NCBI GenBank assembly: GCA_047971485.1
Contig: JBKDZR010000014.1
Coordinates: 1-42,681 of the forward strand
Direction: 5' to 3'
Source: JBKDZR01 sp047971485
Lineage (GTDB): Bacteria > Pseudomonadota > Alphaproteobacteria > Rhodobacterales > Rhodobacteraceae
Length of the DNA stretch: 42,681 bases
Below, one piece after another: positions 16,256 through 24,443 of the stretch; positions within the stretch are counted from its first letter, which is position 1; every line of letters starts with the position of its first letter. The notes below the pieces were generated by a model, which saw only the letters and a list, made by a program, of their open reading frames with translations, did not search any database and was not told the DNA's origin. A program made the translations under genes and the position numbers.

Positions 16256-16843
16256 ATGCGATTCATTATCGGACTGTTAACCTTCGTTTTCCTGTCATCG
16301 GCAGCGATCGCCCAGAATTATGTGCTCAAACCCGGTGACGTCCTAAATATCGAAGTCGTTGAGGATTCCAGCCTGAACCGCAGCGTTCTGGTGCTGCCCG
16401 ACGGCACCATCACCTTCCCCTTCGCCGGCACCCTGAACGCAGCCGGCCGCAGCGTGGCCCAGGTCCAGTCAAGCCTGCGAACGGCCCTGGCCCCGAATTT
16501 CGCGGCAACCCCCACGGTCTTCGCCTCGATCAATCAGATCTCCTCGGACCAGCGCGCTGCAGATGCGATCACCATTTACGTCGTCGGTGAAGTAAACTCT
16601 CCTGGTCCGAAAGAAATCGAGGCCGGCATGACCTTTCTTCAGGCGCTGTCGGCTACTGGCGGGTTCACGCCCTTCGCGGCAAAACGGCGGATCCAGCTGC
16701 GCCGGACGGATCCCAGCACCGGCAACGAACATATCTACAAATTTGATTTCCGGGCTGTCGGCAATGGCGCCCTGATTTCGGGAAACTCGACCCTGCGGGA
16801 CGGCGATGTCATCCTCGTTCCCGAACGCCGCCTGTTCGAGTGA
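16256..16843 (+). CDS. Wza-like polysaccharide export protein
   Basis: Periplasmic polysaccharide export protein of 195 residues. A signal peptide (about 1-19, ending SSAAIA) is followed by the Poly_export domain, which starts QNYVLKPGDVLNIEVVED and contains LPDGTITFPFAG. One SLBB-type domain follows (IYVVGEVNSPGPKEIEAG, then LQALSATGGFTPFA) and ends in DGDVILVPERRLFE. There is no lipobox Cys and no C-terminal amphipathic helix, so it cannot form a Wza-type outer-membrane pore by itself; the barrel protein encoded next may supply that. The ATG at 16256 is chosen because it gives the signal peptide; the frame upstream lacks one. Ten bases separate it from the next gene. Confidence 0.9.
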   Translation: MRFIIGLLTFVFLSSAAIAQNYVLKPGDVLNIEVVEDSSLNRSVLVLPDGTITFPFAGTLNAAGRSVAQVQSSLRTALAPNFAATPTVFASINQISSDQRAADAITIYVVGEVNSPGPKEIEAGMTFLQALSATGGFTPFAAKRRIQLRRTDPSTGNEHIYKFDFRAVGNGALISGNSTLRDGDVILVPERRLFE

Positions 16844-16853
16844 CGAGAGACCT

Positions 16854-18239
16854 GTGACCAAGCGGTTCCCCACCTATTCCCTGGCTGTAGGCAGCGCTGT
16901 GGCGCTGTCTTCGGCCGCCCTCGCGCAGACAACAATCAACGAAAATACGCCGCGAATCACCGGGTTTTTCGAATCCTCGGTCCAGGCGAATGACAACTAT
17001 GACCTGCGCAAGAAATCCCTTGGCGATGCGGGTATCTGGACCAACACCATCGGTGCCGGGCTGGTCGACAGCACTCCCGCCGACCGGCTGGAACTGAACG
17101 CGCGCGGATCTTACCGCTACGCCAATCTGCCTAAAATATCGGATGAGCGTGGTTTCGATGACCAGCGCGTGGGCTTCAACTATGAGCGGATCGGCAATGA
17201 CGATACGATCAATGCGCAGGCCAGTTACACCCGCAACGACCTCGATTTCTTCAACCCGCTTGATGATATCGACGACGACGGCACTTTTGACAACACATCC
17301 AGCACCGGCACGCGCGAAGCCTTGCGCGCCCGTCTGAGCCTGGCAATCAATCAGGAGGCCCCGATCGGGGTCGATCTGAACGGATATTACAACAAAATCG
17401 ATTTCAGCGGTGACCACAGCGATGATCTTGTCGACCGCGAGGATTATGGTCTGAACGGGGAAGTGGGCTTTCGCCTGTCCCGCACGCTACGCGCAACCGT
17501 CGGCGGGGCGTACCAGTACCGCTACGCCGATGAAGACAGGGAAACCGACAGAACCACGCGCAGCGCTAATGTCGGGCTGGATGCTCGGCTGAATGAGCGG
17601 TTGTCCGGTTACGTGCGCCTCGGCTATTCGATAGTCGAAATCGAGGACCGCAGCCCCGACCGTAGCCGCGACGAAGAGGGAATCATCGGGAATATCGGCT
17701 TCACCGCCGACATGCCCAACGGCACCTTCAGCGGATCGTTCCGCAGCATCGTCGACGAAAACGGCGAACGGGTCACACTCAGCTTTGGCCGCAGTTTCGC
17801 GCTGCCCCGTGCGGAATTCAGCGGAAATATCGGTGTCTCATCCAGTTCTGACACGCCTGTACGCGCCGTCGGCAGCATCAACTATCTGCAACAGATGCGC
17901 GATTCGCGTCTTCGCCTGACCTTGGGGCAATCTGCAACGACCAATTCGGATTCCGAGGATGTGGTCAACACCAACGGTGAAATCACCTATCAACGTGATT
18001 TGACCGAACTGTCCTCCTTCAATATCGGCCTGCGCGGCGCTCTATCGCGCTATGAAGATTCGGACCGCCGCGATGATCAACGCCTCAACCTGACCGCACA
18101 GTACAACCATGCGCTGACCCGCGACTGGGGATACAATGTCGGCTACACCCACTCCTACCGCCAGTCGCGCGATGTGGACGGTGCCCGGTCAAATGCGGTT
18201 TTCTTTACCTTGAGGCGTGATTTTCAGGCCTTAAAATAA
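16854..18239 (+). CDS. Outer-membrane beta-barrel protein of the EPS/exosortase locus
   Basis: A 461-residue protein with a signal peptide (SLAVGSAVALSSAALA) and then many short alternating strands with Asp/Arg/Tyr-rich turns, typical of an outer-membrane barrel. It resembles the barrel proteins found in PEP-CTERM/exosortase EPS clusters. The start is taken as GTG at 16854 (VTKRFPTYS) with GAGAG upstream; an ATG at 16806 lies inside the previous gene and spoils the signal peptide. The protein ends TLRRDFQALK rather than in a strict C-terminal aromatic. Probable role: outer-membrane channel or anchor for the exported polymer, inferred from neighbours. Confidence 0.8.
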   Translation: MTKRFPTYSLAVGSAVALSSAALAQTTINENTPRITGFFESSVQANDNYDLRKKSLGDAGIWTNTIGAGLVDSTPADRLELNARGSYRYANLPKISDERGFDDQRVGFNYERIGNDDTINAQASYTRNDLDFFNPLDDIDDDGTFDNTSSTGTREALRARLSLAINQEAPIGVDLNGYYNKIDFSGDHSDDLVDREDYGLNGEVGFRLSRTLRATVGGAYQYRYADEDRETDRTTRSANVGLDARLNERLSGYVRLGYSIVEIEDRSPDRSRDEEGIIGNIGFTADMPNGTFSGSFRSIVDENGERVTLSFGRSFALPRAEFSGNIGVSSSSDTPVRAVGSINYLQQMRDSRLRLTLGQSATTNSDSEDVVNTNGEITYQRDLTELSSFNIGLRGALSRYEDSDRRDDQRLNLTAQYNHALTRDWGYNVGYTHSYRQSRDVDGARSNAVFFTLRRDFQALK

Positions 18240-18295
18240 AGCCGGCAAGCGTCTTCACCAGATCGCGATAACATCCATTTGGGGTGCTTAATCTT

Positions 18296-18323
18296 TTGTA
18301 GGCGTCTATGGTGCCACTATAGG
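18296..18323 (+). promoter_or_regulatory. Candidate promoter of xrtD
   Basis: TTGTAG (18296-18301), a 16-base spacer and TATAGG (18318-18323) lie 29 bases before the xrtD ATG, inside the 113-base gap. This would allow the exosortase to be made separately from the export genes. Confidence 0.4.
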
Positions 18324-18352
18324 TTTACCAGCATGCGCTGAGGGTCTTTGCC

Positions 18353-19948
18353 ATGGCAGTTCAGAGTACGGGAGACATCTCCCAATCGCTTTTAGGAAGT
18401 CGCAGACTCAATCTGGCCGGCTTTGGCCTTTTCGTGCTTCTATGTCTGGCCGCCATGCCGGTCTACTGGACCGCCTTTCGACAGTTCACGATCGATTGGG
18501 CCCGGCCGGAATACAGCCATGGCCCCCTCATCCCGATCATATCCCTGTTTCTCTTTCTGCGAGAACTGCGCAAAGCCCCTCCCCTCGCCCCCAGCGTCAC
18601 CGATCGCTGGCCCGGGATTATCGTCATGGCTCTGGGGCTTGCCATTGCTCTGGCCGGCAATTTCGTGCGCATTCCCGATATTGTCGCCTATTCGCTGATC
18701 ATCTGGATCTTCGGCATGGTTCTGGTGACATTCGGATGGGGTCGCGGGCGCAGCCACTGGGCACCAGTCCTGCACCTCATCTTCATGCTGCCGCTGCCGC
18801 AATTCGTTTATTGGAAACTGTCAATCTTCCTGCAGGGCGTGTCATCGCAGCTGGGCGTCTGGTTCGTTGAGCTGGCCGGAATTCCTGTATTTCTTGACGG
18901 GAACATCATCGATCTGGGCATCTATAAACTGCAGGTCGCCGAAGCCTGTTCGGGCCTGCGCTATCTGTTCCCGATCTTGTCTTTTTCCTATCTGTTCTCA
19001 ATTCTTTATCGTGGACCGATGTGGCACAAAGCGGTGATGTTGCTGGCGGCCGCACCGATCACCGTGTTCATGAACTCGTTCCGCATCGGTGTGATCGGCA
19101 TTCTGGTCAATTACTATGGCATCGAACAGGCTGAGGGCTTTTTACATTATTTTGAAGGCTGGGTCATTTTCATCGCCTGCGTGCTGATACTGTTCATGAT
19201 GGCGATTGCCCTTCAACGCCTGCGCCCCAACCCGATGCCATTGTCACAGGCGATAGACCTGGACACCGACGGCCTGGGACGCGAGGCCGCGCGTATTCTG
19301 TCAATCCGTCCATCGGCGGCGCTGCTGGTTTCAGTTCTGGTCACGGCCATGGCCTCAGGCTTCTGGCTGTCCATTCCCACCCCTCAGACAGCGACCCCCG
19401 AACGCGCCCCGTTCATGCTGTTCCCGCGCGAAATAGACGGTCTTTCGGGCAGTTTTTCGGCGCTTGATCCTGATGTAGCCGCAACACTGGCGGCAGACGA
19501 CTACATCAACGCCACCTATGGCGGACTGACCCAACCGCCAGTAAATATCTTTGTCGCCTATTACGACAATCAGACCACTGGCGGCGGCATCCATTCCCCT
19601 GAGGTCTGCCTGCCTGTCGGCGGCTGGGAAGTATCGGACATCGAGCCCCATCAGATCGACATGACGGGGACCGATTATGGCATTTTCAACGTCAACCGCG
19701 CGATTATCCAGAAAGGAACCAGCAAGCAGCTTGTCTACTATTGGTTCGAACAGCGCGGCCAACGGATGACCAATGACGTGCTGACCAAGTTCCTGGTTGT
19801 TTATGACAGTTGGACCCGAGGCCGTATGGATGGCGCGCTGATCCGCTTTGTCACCCCCATCGACAGCACGGAACAGGCCGCCGATGCCCGTCTGCAAGAC
19901 ATGATGCGGGCCGCGCTGCAGGTGATGCCCCGCTACGTGCCCCTGTGA
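18353..19948 (+). CDS. xrtD: VPLPA-CTERM-specific exosortase XrtD, fused to an EpsI domain
   Basis: Multi-pass inner-membrane cysteine transpeptidase that removes a C-terminal sorting helix from exported proteins. The 531 residues have about eight helices and the exosortase catalytic set: Cys199 in EACSGLR, Arg244 in NSFRIG and His265 in HYFEGW. From about residue 330 a second part follows, an EpsI-like periplasmic domain with HSPEVCLPVGGW. This fusion and size match the XrtD subtype, whose substrates end in a VPLPA-type motif; that assignment is by recollection of the subtype. No substrate is encoded in this window. GAGGG precedes the ATG. It closes the EPS locus. Confidence 0.88.
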   Translation: MAVQSTGDISQSLLGSRRLNLAGFGLFVLLCLAAMPVYWTAFRQFTIDWARPEYSHGPLIPIISLFLFLRELRKAPPLAPSVTDRWPGIIVMALGLAIALAGNFVRIPDIVAYSLIIWIFGMVLVTFGWGRGRSHWAPVLHLIFMLPLPQFVYWKLSIFLQGVSSQLGVWFVELAGIPVFLDGNIIDLGIYKLQVAEACSGLRYLFPILSFSYLFSILYRGPMWHKAVMLLAAAPITVFMNSFRIGVIGILVNYYGIEQAEGFLHYFEGWVIFIACVLILFMMAIALQRLRPNPMPLSQAIDLDTDGLGREAARILSIRPSAALLVSVLVTAMASGFWLSIPTPQTATPERAPFMLFPREIDGLSGSFSALDPDVAATLAADDYINATYGGLTQPPVNIFVAYYDNQTTGGGIHSPEVCLPVGGWEVSDIEPHQIDMTGTDYGIFNVNRAIIQKGTSKQLVYYWFEQRGQRMTNDVLTKFLVVYDSWTRGRMDGALIRFVTPIDSTEQAADARLQDMMRAALQVMPRYVPL

Positions 19949-19987
19949 CGGCAGGCGAACCGAATAAAAGGCAAGGTACAGGCAGGA

Positions 19988-20716
19988 TTGCAACTCAGTG
20001 ATCGCAGACGACGGACCCGTCAGGATCTTGGCATAAGGCGCCCGGCATCGCGTTTTCCGCCCCGGTCCCTATGGATCCTGGTGGCGGCCTGTGTGCTGGT
20101 GGAACTGCTTTTGACCCTGGCCGACATGCAGGTAATCGGCCAGCGCTACTGGCGCCTTCTGGCCTATAACTGGGGTGCGTTTCACAAGGATATCCTGTTT
20201 AGCCAGCATCCTGCCTTTTTCATCGGGCAGCAGATAACAATGTTTGTCAGCTACGCCTTTCTGCACGGCGGGCTGCTACACCTGATCGTCAACATGATCG
20301 CGCTATGGAGTTTTGGCAACGCCATCATCCGCCGCGTTGGTGAGGCCCGGTTTCTGGCTGTTTATGCCGTCTCGGCCTTGTGCGGCGCCGCCGGTTTTGC
20401 CCTTTTGCCCGGGGCCGCTGTGCCCATGGTCGGTGCATCGGGGGCCCTGTTCGGACTGCTCGGACTGTGGGTCTGCTGGGACTATCTGGAACGGCGGCAT
20501 TTCGGCGAACCAATCTGGCTGACCTATCGCGCAGTGATCTACCTGGTTCTCTATAACCTTGTCTTCTGGCTGCTCCTGTCTGGACGCCTGGCTTGGGAAA
20601 CACATCTGGGCGGCTTCGTTGGTGGCTGGCTGATAGGGATTTTCTGGGGGCGTTCCGTCCTTGGCCGCCGGCGACGCACCAACACCTCGCCCCCAAGTCA
20701 GGACGGGCCCCTATGA
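19988..20716 (+). CDS. Rhomboid-family intramembrane serine protease
   Basis: Six-helix intramembrane protease of 242 residues. The dyad is visible: Ser151 in GASGALFG and His206 in THLGGFVGG, with the HLIVNM motif (His98, Asn102) on helix 2. An Arg-rich cytoplasmic N-terminus precedes the first helix. The start is TTG at 19988 with GGCAGGA just upstream, 39 bases after xrtD, so cotranscription is likely. The substrate is unknown. It could be a general rhomboid; a link to processing of exported proteins together with XrtD is speculation from proximity. It overlaps the phosphatase gene as ATGA. Confidence 0.88.
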   Translation: MQLSDRRRRTRQDLGIRRPASRFPPRSLWILVAACVLVELLLTLADMQVIGQRYWRLLAYNWGAFHKDILFSQHPAFFIGQQITMFVSYAFLHGGLLHLIVNMIALWSFGNAIIRRVGEARFLAVYAVSALCGAAGFALLPGAAVPMVGASGALFGLLGLWVCWDYLERRHFGEPIWLTYRAVIYLVLYNLVFWLLLSGRLAWETHLGGFVGGWLIGIFWGRSVLGRRRRTNTSPPSQDGPL

Positions 20717-21519
20717 CGGGGGGCGCATGGACAGACCGCGTCAAAGGGGTGATCGCGTCGCTATCCGGAAAAACCGCCCCGCCCCCGCGCCCCGATCGGC
20801 CGCTTTATGCGGTTGGCGACATCCATGGCCGCAGCGATCTGTTGGACCGGATCCTCAACCGAATCGCCGAGGATCGCGCTGAAAATGCCCTGACCGACAG
20901 CGATCTCGTCTTTCTGGGGGACTATCTGGACCGCGGCCCAGACAGCCGAGGTGTCCTGACGCGCCTGCGTCGGATACAGGCCGAAGCCCCCGGTCGGGTC
21001 ATCTGCCTGACCGGCAATCACGAACGCATGTGCCTGTCTTTTTTTGGCGATTCTCCCCATCGCGCGGAGCACTGGTTGCAAAATGGCGGGCATGAAACGG
21101 TCGCCAGTTTTGGCCTGTCTTCCCATGAGCACACTGGGCCTGCGGATGCCGAAGCCTTGCGCCGCGCCCTGCGCCAGGCGATGGGGGCAACAATGCTGGA
21201 CTGGCTTGGCGCCCTGCCCGTCTTTTGGCAAAGCGGCAATGTGGTGTGCGTTCATGCCGGGCTGACCCCTACCCTTGCGCCGGATGCGCAAAGCGAAGAG
21301 GTCATGCTGTGGTCGCGGCCCAAAAACGGCCACCACCCCCGGCCCGATGGACTTTGGGTCGTTCACGGTCATACGGTCACCCAGCCCGCCGCCATCTGCG
21401 GGACGCGTATCGCCGTCGATACAGGTGCCTATTTCTCGGATATTTTGACCGCAGCGGTTCTGGTGCCCGGTCAGCCCGTCCGCTTTCTGGACACCAGAGA
21501 TCCGGCCAGGATGCGCTGA
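20713..21519 (+). CDS. Metallophosphoesterase, PPP serine/threonine phosphatase type
   Basis: A 268-residue calcineurin-like phosphoesterase with all metal-binding motifs: GDIHG (35-39), GDYLDRG (69-75), GNHE (101-104), CVHAGL and VHGHT. Such short bacterial PPP enzymes dephosphorylate proteins or cleave diadenosine tetraphosphate; sequence alone does not decide. The ATG overlaps the rhomboid stop (ATGA), so the two are coupled; the longer frame to 20593 lies inside the rhomboid gene. Ends three bases before the convergent adenosine kinase gene. Cytoplasmic, with no signal. Confidence 0.88.
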   Translation: MTGGAWTDRVKGVIASLSGKTAPPPRPDRPLYAVGDIHGRSDLLDRILNRIAEDRAENALTDSDLVFLGDYLDRGPDSRGVLTRLRRIQAEAPGRVICLTGNHERMCLSFFGDSPHRAEHWLQNGGHETVASFGLSSHEHTGPADAEALRRALRQAMGATMLDWLGALPVFWQSGNVVCVHAGLTPTLAPDAQSEEVMLWSRPKNGHHPRPDGLWVVHGHTVTQPAAICGTRIAVDTGAYFSDILTAAVLVPGQPVRFLDTRDPARMR

Positions 21520-21522
21520 TCC

Positions 21523-22479
21523 TCAGCCCGGCTGGCGTGCCCCGAAATGGGTCACGACCCGGGCGGCAAGGGCTGCGCCCTCCTGCCCCGCCTGCGCCAC
21601 CCCGGCCCCTTTGGCCAAGGCGACCAGAAAACCCGCTGCATAGGCATCGCCAGCCCCGGTGGTATCGACCACCGTTTCAACCGGAACGGCTGGGATACGG
21701 CATGACGCCCCCCCGTCTGACACGATCGACCCTTCGGCGCTGAGCGTCAGGGCCACGGTACCCACCGCCGCCCGCGCCCAATCCATCGCCGCCTCGGCAT
21801 CGGCGGTGCCCGACAGGGCCTGCAGTTCATGGATATTGCCGACCAGAATACCACAGTGATCGTGGAGGAACTGGCGCATCGCATCGAGATGACGGGCCAC
21901 GCAGCCCGGATCCGACGGGGTTAACGCCACCGTCGCCCCGACGGCACGGGCCAGATCGGCGGCACGGGCGATATTGGCGGCCCCGTTCGGTGCATCCCAA
22001 TGATACCCCTCGACCAGCAGGATCGTGGTTTCCGGGGCGAGTGTGGCCGGCAGATCGGCCGGTGTCAGGGCCTCGCAGGCGCCGAGATAGGTACTCATCG
22101 TGCGCTCGCCATCGGGGGTGACCATGACCACACATCGCCCGGTCGCCGCGTCCGTGGCCGGATTGACCGGACAGACGATGCCCAAGCGCGTCATCTCATC
22201 CAGGAAAAAGCCGCCCAGATCATCCGCGCCAACCTTGCCCAGAAAGCTGCCCCGCACCCCCTGATCGGCGATATGGGCGATGGTATTGGCCACGGATCCA
22301 CCCGGCTGGCGCACACCAGGGCCGATTTCGGCATAAAGCGCATCCGCCGCGCCGGCATCGACCAGGTGCATCTCACCCAGGGCCAGGCCATGGCGGGCCG
22401 GACCCCCGGCATCAATACGGGCCAAGACATCGACCAGAGGATTACCCAGGCCGGCGATCTGAGGAGCGGTGCGGGTCAT
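21523..22479 (-). CDS. PfkB-family sugar kinase, probable adenosine kinase
   Basis: Ribokinase-fold kinase of 318 residues with the N-terminal GLGNPLVDVLARID and GGSVANTIAHIA, and the C-terminal catalytic signature DTTGAGDAYAAGF (GAGD 275-278). Position argues for adenosine as substrate: it lies 25 bases downstream of ahcY, whose products are homocysteine and adenosine, and phosphorylating adenosine pulls that reversible reaction forward. Other PfkB sugars cannot be excluded from motifs alone. Convergent with the phosphatase gene. Confidence 0.85.
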   Translation of the reverse strand: MTRTAPQIAGLGNPLVDVLARIDAGGPARHGLALGEMHLVDAGAADALYAEIGPGVRQPGGSVANTIAHIADQGVRGSFLGKVGADDLGGFFLDEMTRLGIVCPVNPATDAATGRCVVMVTPDGERTMSTYLGACEALTPADLPATLAPETTILLVEGYHWDAPNGAANIARAADLARAVGATVALTPSDPGCVARHLDAMRQFLHDHCGILVGNIHELQALSGTADAEAAMDWARAAVGTVALTLSAEGSIVSDGGASCRIPAVPVETVVDTTGAGDAYAAGFLVALAKGAGVAQAGQEGAALAARVVTHFGARQPG

Positions 22480-22504
22480 AGCGTATCCGTCTTCGGGTCA
22501 GGGG

Positions 22505-23917
22505 TCAGTAACGGTAGTGTTCCGGCTTGAACGGTCCATCAGGGGACACGCCAATATAATCGGCCTGTTCCGGCGTCAGCATGGACAGTTTCACGCCGAT
22601 TCGATCCAGATGCAGGCGCGCGACCTTTTCATCCAGATGCTTGGGCAGGACATAGACCTCGTTGCCATAGGCGTCGCCGCGGGTCCAAAGCTCAATCTGC
22701 GCCAGGGTCTGGTTGGTGAAGCTGGCCGACATGACGAAGGACGGATGGCCCGTGGCATTGCCCAGGTTCAGCAAGCGGCCCTCGGACAGCAGGATGATGC
22801 GGCTGCCCGAGGGCATCTCGATCATGTCCACCTGATCCTTGATATTGGTCCATTTCAGGTTCTTCAGGCTGGCCACCTGAATTTCATTGTCGAAATGGCC
22901 GATATTGCCGACGATGGCCATGTCCTTCATGGCGCGCATATGCTCGATGCGGATCACATCCTTGTTGCCAGTGGTCGTGATGAAGATGTCGGCCGTGGGG
23001 GCGACCTCTTCCAGCGTGACCACCTCGAACCCGTCCATGGCGGCCTGAAGCGCACAGATCGGATCAATCTCGGTCACCTTCACCCGGGCCCCGGCGCCGC
23101 GCAGCGAGGCCGCGGATCCCTTGCCCACATCGCCATAGCCGCAGACCACGGCAACCTTGCCGGCCATCATCACGTCGGTGGCGCGGCGAATGCCATCCAC
23201 CAGGCTTTCCTTGCAGCCGTATTTGTTATCGAATTTCGATTTGGTCACGCTGTCATTGACGTTGATCGCCGGGAAAGGCAGGTGGCCCTTTTCCATCATC
23301 TGATAGAGGCGATGCACGCCGGTGGTCGTTTCCTCGGTCACGCCCTGGATCATGTGGCGCTGCTTGACGAACCAGCCGGGGCTGGCGGCCAGGCGCTTGC
23401 GGATCTGGGCGAACAGTGCCTCTTCTTCTTCCGAGGTGGGGTTGGCGATCAGATCGGTTTCACCCTCTTCGACCCGCGCGCCCATCAGGATATAGAGCGT
23501 CGCATCCCCGCCATCATCGAGGATCATGTTGGCCCCGCCTTCGGCGAAGTGGAAGATACGGTCGGCGTAATCCCAGTATTCTTCCAGCGACTCGCCCTTG
23601 ACGGCAAAGACCGGGGTGCCACCGGCGGCGATCGCGGCGGCCGCATGATCCTGGGTCGAGAAGATGTTGCACGAGGCCCAGCGGACATCCGCCCCCAGCG
23701 CCTTCAGGGTTTCGATCAGAACAGCCGTCTGGATAGTCATGTGCAGGCTGCCGGCGATCCGCGCCCCCTTCAGCGGCTGGCTGGCGCCATATTCCGTCCG
23801 CAGGGCCATCAGGCCCGGCATTTCCGTTTCCGCGATATCCAGTTCCTTGCGGCCGAAATCCGCCAGCGAGATATCCCGGACGACATAATCCGGTTTGGCT
23901 TTGTCTTGAACGGTCAT
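22505..23917 (-). CDS. ahcY: Adenosylhomocysteinase
   Basis: NAD-dependent hydrolase that splits S-adenosylhomocysteine into homocysteine and adenosine, relieving product inhibition of methyltransferases. From the ATG at 23917 it has 470 residues with the family landmarks: LHMTIQTAVLIETL, the catalytic VNDSVTKSKFDNKYGC segment, the NAD-binding VCGYGDVGKGSAA and the C-terminal GPFKPEHYRY. GAGGGA precedes the ATG; the in-frame extension to 24001 has no homology-like content. A palindromic hairpin lies 28 bases upstream. Operon with the adenosine kinase. Confidence 0.96.
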   Translation of the reverse strand: MTVQDKAKPDYVVRDISLADFGRKELDIAETEMPGLMALRTEYGASQPLKGARIAGSLHMTIQTAVLIETLKALGADVRWASCNIFSTQDHAAAAIAAGGTPVFAVKGESLEEYWDYADRIFHFAEGGANMILDDGGDATLYILMGARVEEGETDLIANPTSEEEEALFAQIRKRLAASPGWFVKQRHMIQGVTEETTTGVHRLYQMMEKGHLPFPAINVNDSVTKSKFDNKYGCKESLVDGIRRATDVMMAGKVAVVCGYGDVGKGSAASLRGAGARVKVTEIDPICALQAAMDGFEVVTLEEVAPTADIFITTTGNKDVIRIEHMRAMKDMAIVGNIGHFDNEIQVASLKNLKWTNIKDQVDMIEMPSGSRIILLSEGRLLNLGNATGHPSFVMSASFTNQTLAQIELWTRGDAYGNEVYVLPKHLDEKVARLHLDRIGVKLSMLTPEQADYIGVSPDGPFKPEHYRY

Positions 23918-23945
23918 GCGGTCTGTCCCTCGTGTCTTTTGCGCG

Positions 23946-23974
23946 CCCCAAGGGGGGATCGAAATCCCTTGGGG
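23946..23974 (-). promoter_or_regulatory. Palindromic hairpin in the ahcY leader
   Basis: CCCCAAGGG (23946-23954) pairs perfectly with CCCTTGGGG (23966-23974), and the loop can fold further (GGGAT/ATCCC with CGA). It sits 28 bases before the ahcY start on the minus strand with no U-tract after it. It may be a leader element or factor-dependent terminator of the ABM gene. It does not match a riboswitch that I can recognise. Confidence 0.4.
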
Positions 23975-24016
23975 ACTGCGCCAAGGACAGGCCGGTGTCA
24001 ATCGGATAGGTGCATT

Positions 24017-24334
24017 TCAGCCTAGGGAATGCGCGACATCGTACATGACCGGTTCGAAGCTGCGGCACAGATCGTTGATCCGGCGGTTGCGTTGGCGCAT
24101 TTCGGCGCTGCGCAGCATGGCCTGGAAATCCTCGCGCCGGGCCCATTGGCTGTAATTGGCGATCCGGGTCTGGGCGTCGTTTACATGCAGTGCCGCGCCA
24201 ATGAATCCGGGCTGATGGCGGATAAAGGCATCATAGGCGTCACGCAATTCGTCCAGCAGGTCATGGCAAGTGCCGGGGGTCACATCGAATGTGGTGATGA
24301 CCGTCTGATGCACGGTAGGGGCTGTGATCTGCAT
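24017..24334 (-). CDS. ABM-domain (dimeric alpha/beta barrel) protein
   Basis: A 105-residue protein with the antibiotic biosynthesis monooxygenase fold pattern: a first strand (HQTVITTFDV), a helix (LLDELRDAYDAFI), PGFIGAALHVND, and IANYSQWARREDFQAML, the typical YxQWxS-like segment. Family members act as small quinol monooxygenases or heme-degrading enzymes, often as dimers. No metal or heme ligand can be assigned. A strong AAGGAGG Shine-Dalgarno supports the ATG. It lies 99 bases upstream of ahcY in the same direction. Confidence 0.8.
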   Translation of the reverse strand: MQITAPTVHQTVITTFDVTPGTCHDLLDELRDAYDAFIRHQPGFIGAALHVNDAQTRIANYSQWARREDFQAMLRSAEMRQRNRRINDLCRSFEPVMYDVAHSLG

Positions 24335-24395
24335 TGTTGTCCTCCTTTTGATCCAGTCTAGCGCCTTGGCGCGCCGGCGCGAGTCCTCAGGTCCG

Positions 24396-24410
24396 TTAAC
24401 ACCACGTTAA
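24396..24410. promoter_or_regulatory. Perfect CtrA box TTAA-N7-TTAA
   Basis: TTAA at 24396-24399 and TTAA at 24407-24410 are separated by exactly seven bases (GTTAAC ACCAC GTTAAG). This equals the alphaproteobacterial CtrA consensus. It is in the 109-base divergent gap, 33 bases before the outer-membrane protein gene at 24444 and 61 bases before the ABM gene. Cell-cycle or CtrA-dependent control of one or both is the inference. Confidence 0.6.
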
Positions 24411-24443
24411 GCATGATCCGCGCAGCATGGCAGCAGGACAGGA

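Noticed and set aside
19916..19948. VPL at the very end of XrtD as a possible VPLPA-CTERM sorting tail
   Set aside because: A tail needs VPLPA, then a membrane helix and a basic cluster; here the protein simply ends after VPL.
19988..20716. Rhomboid as a rhombosortase
   Set aside because: Length, the Arg-rich N-terminus and the ordinary GASGALFG motif fit a general rhomboid; no GlyGly-CTERM substrate is visible in the window.
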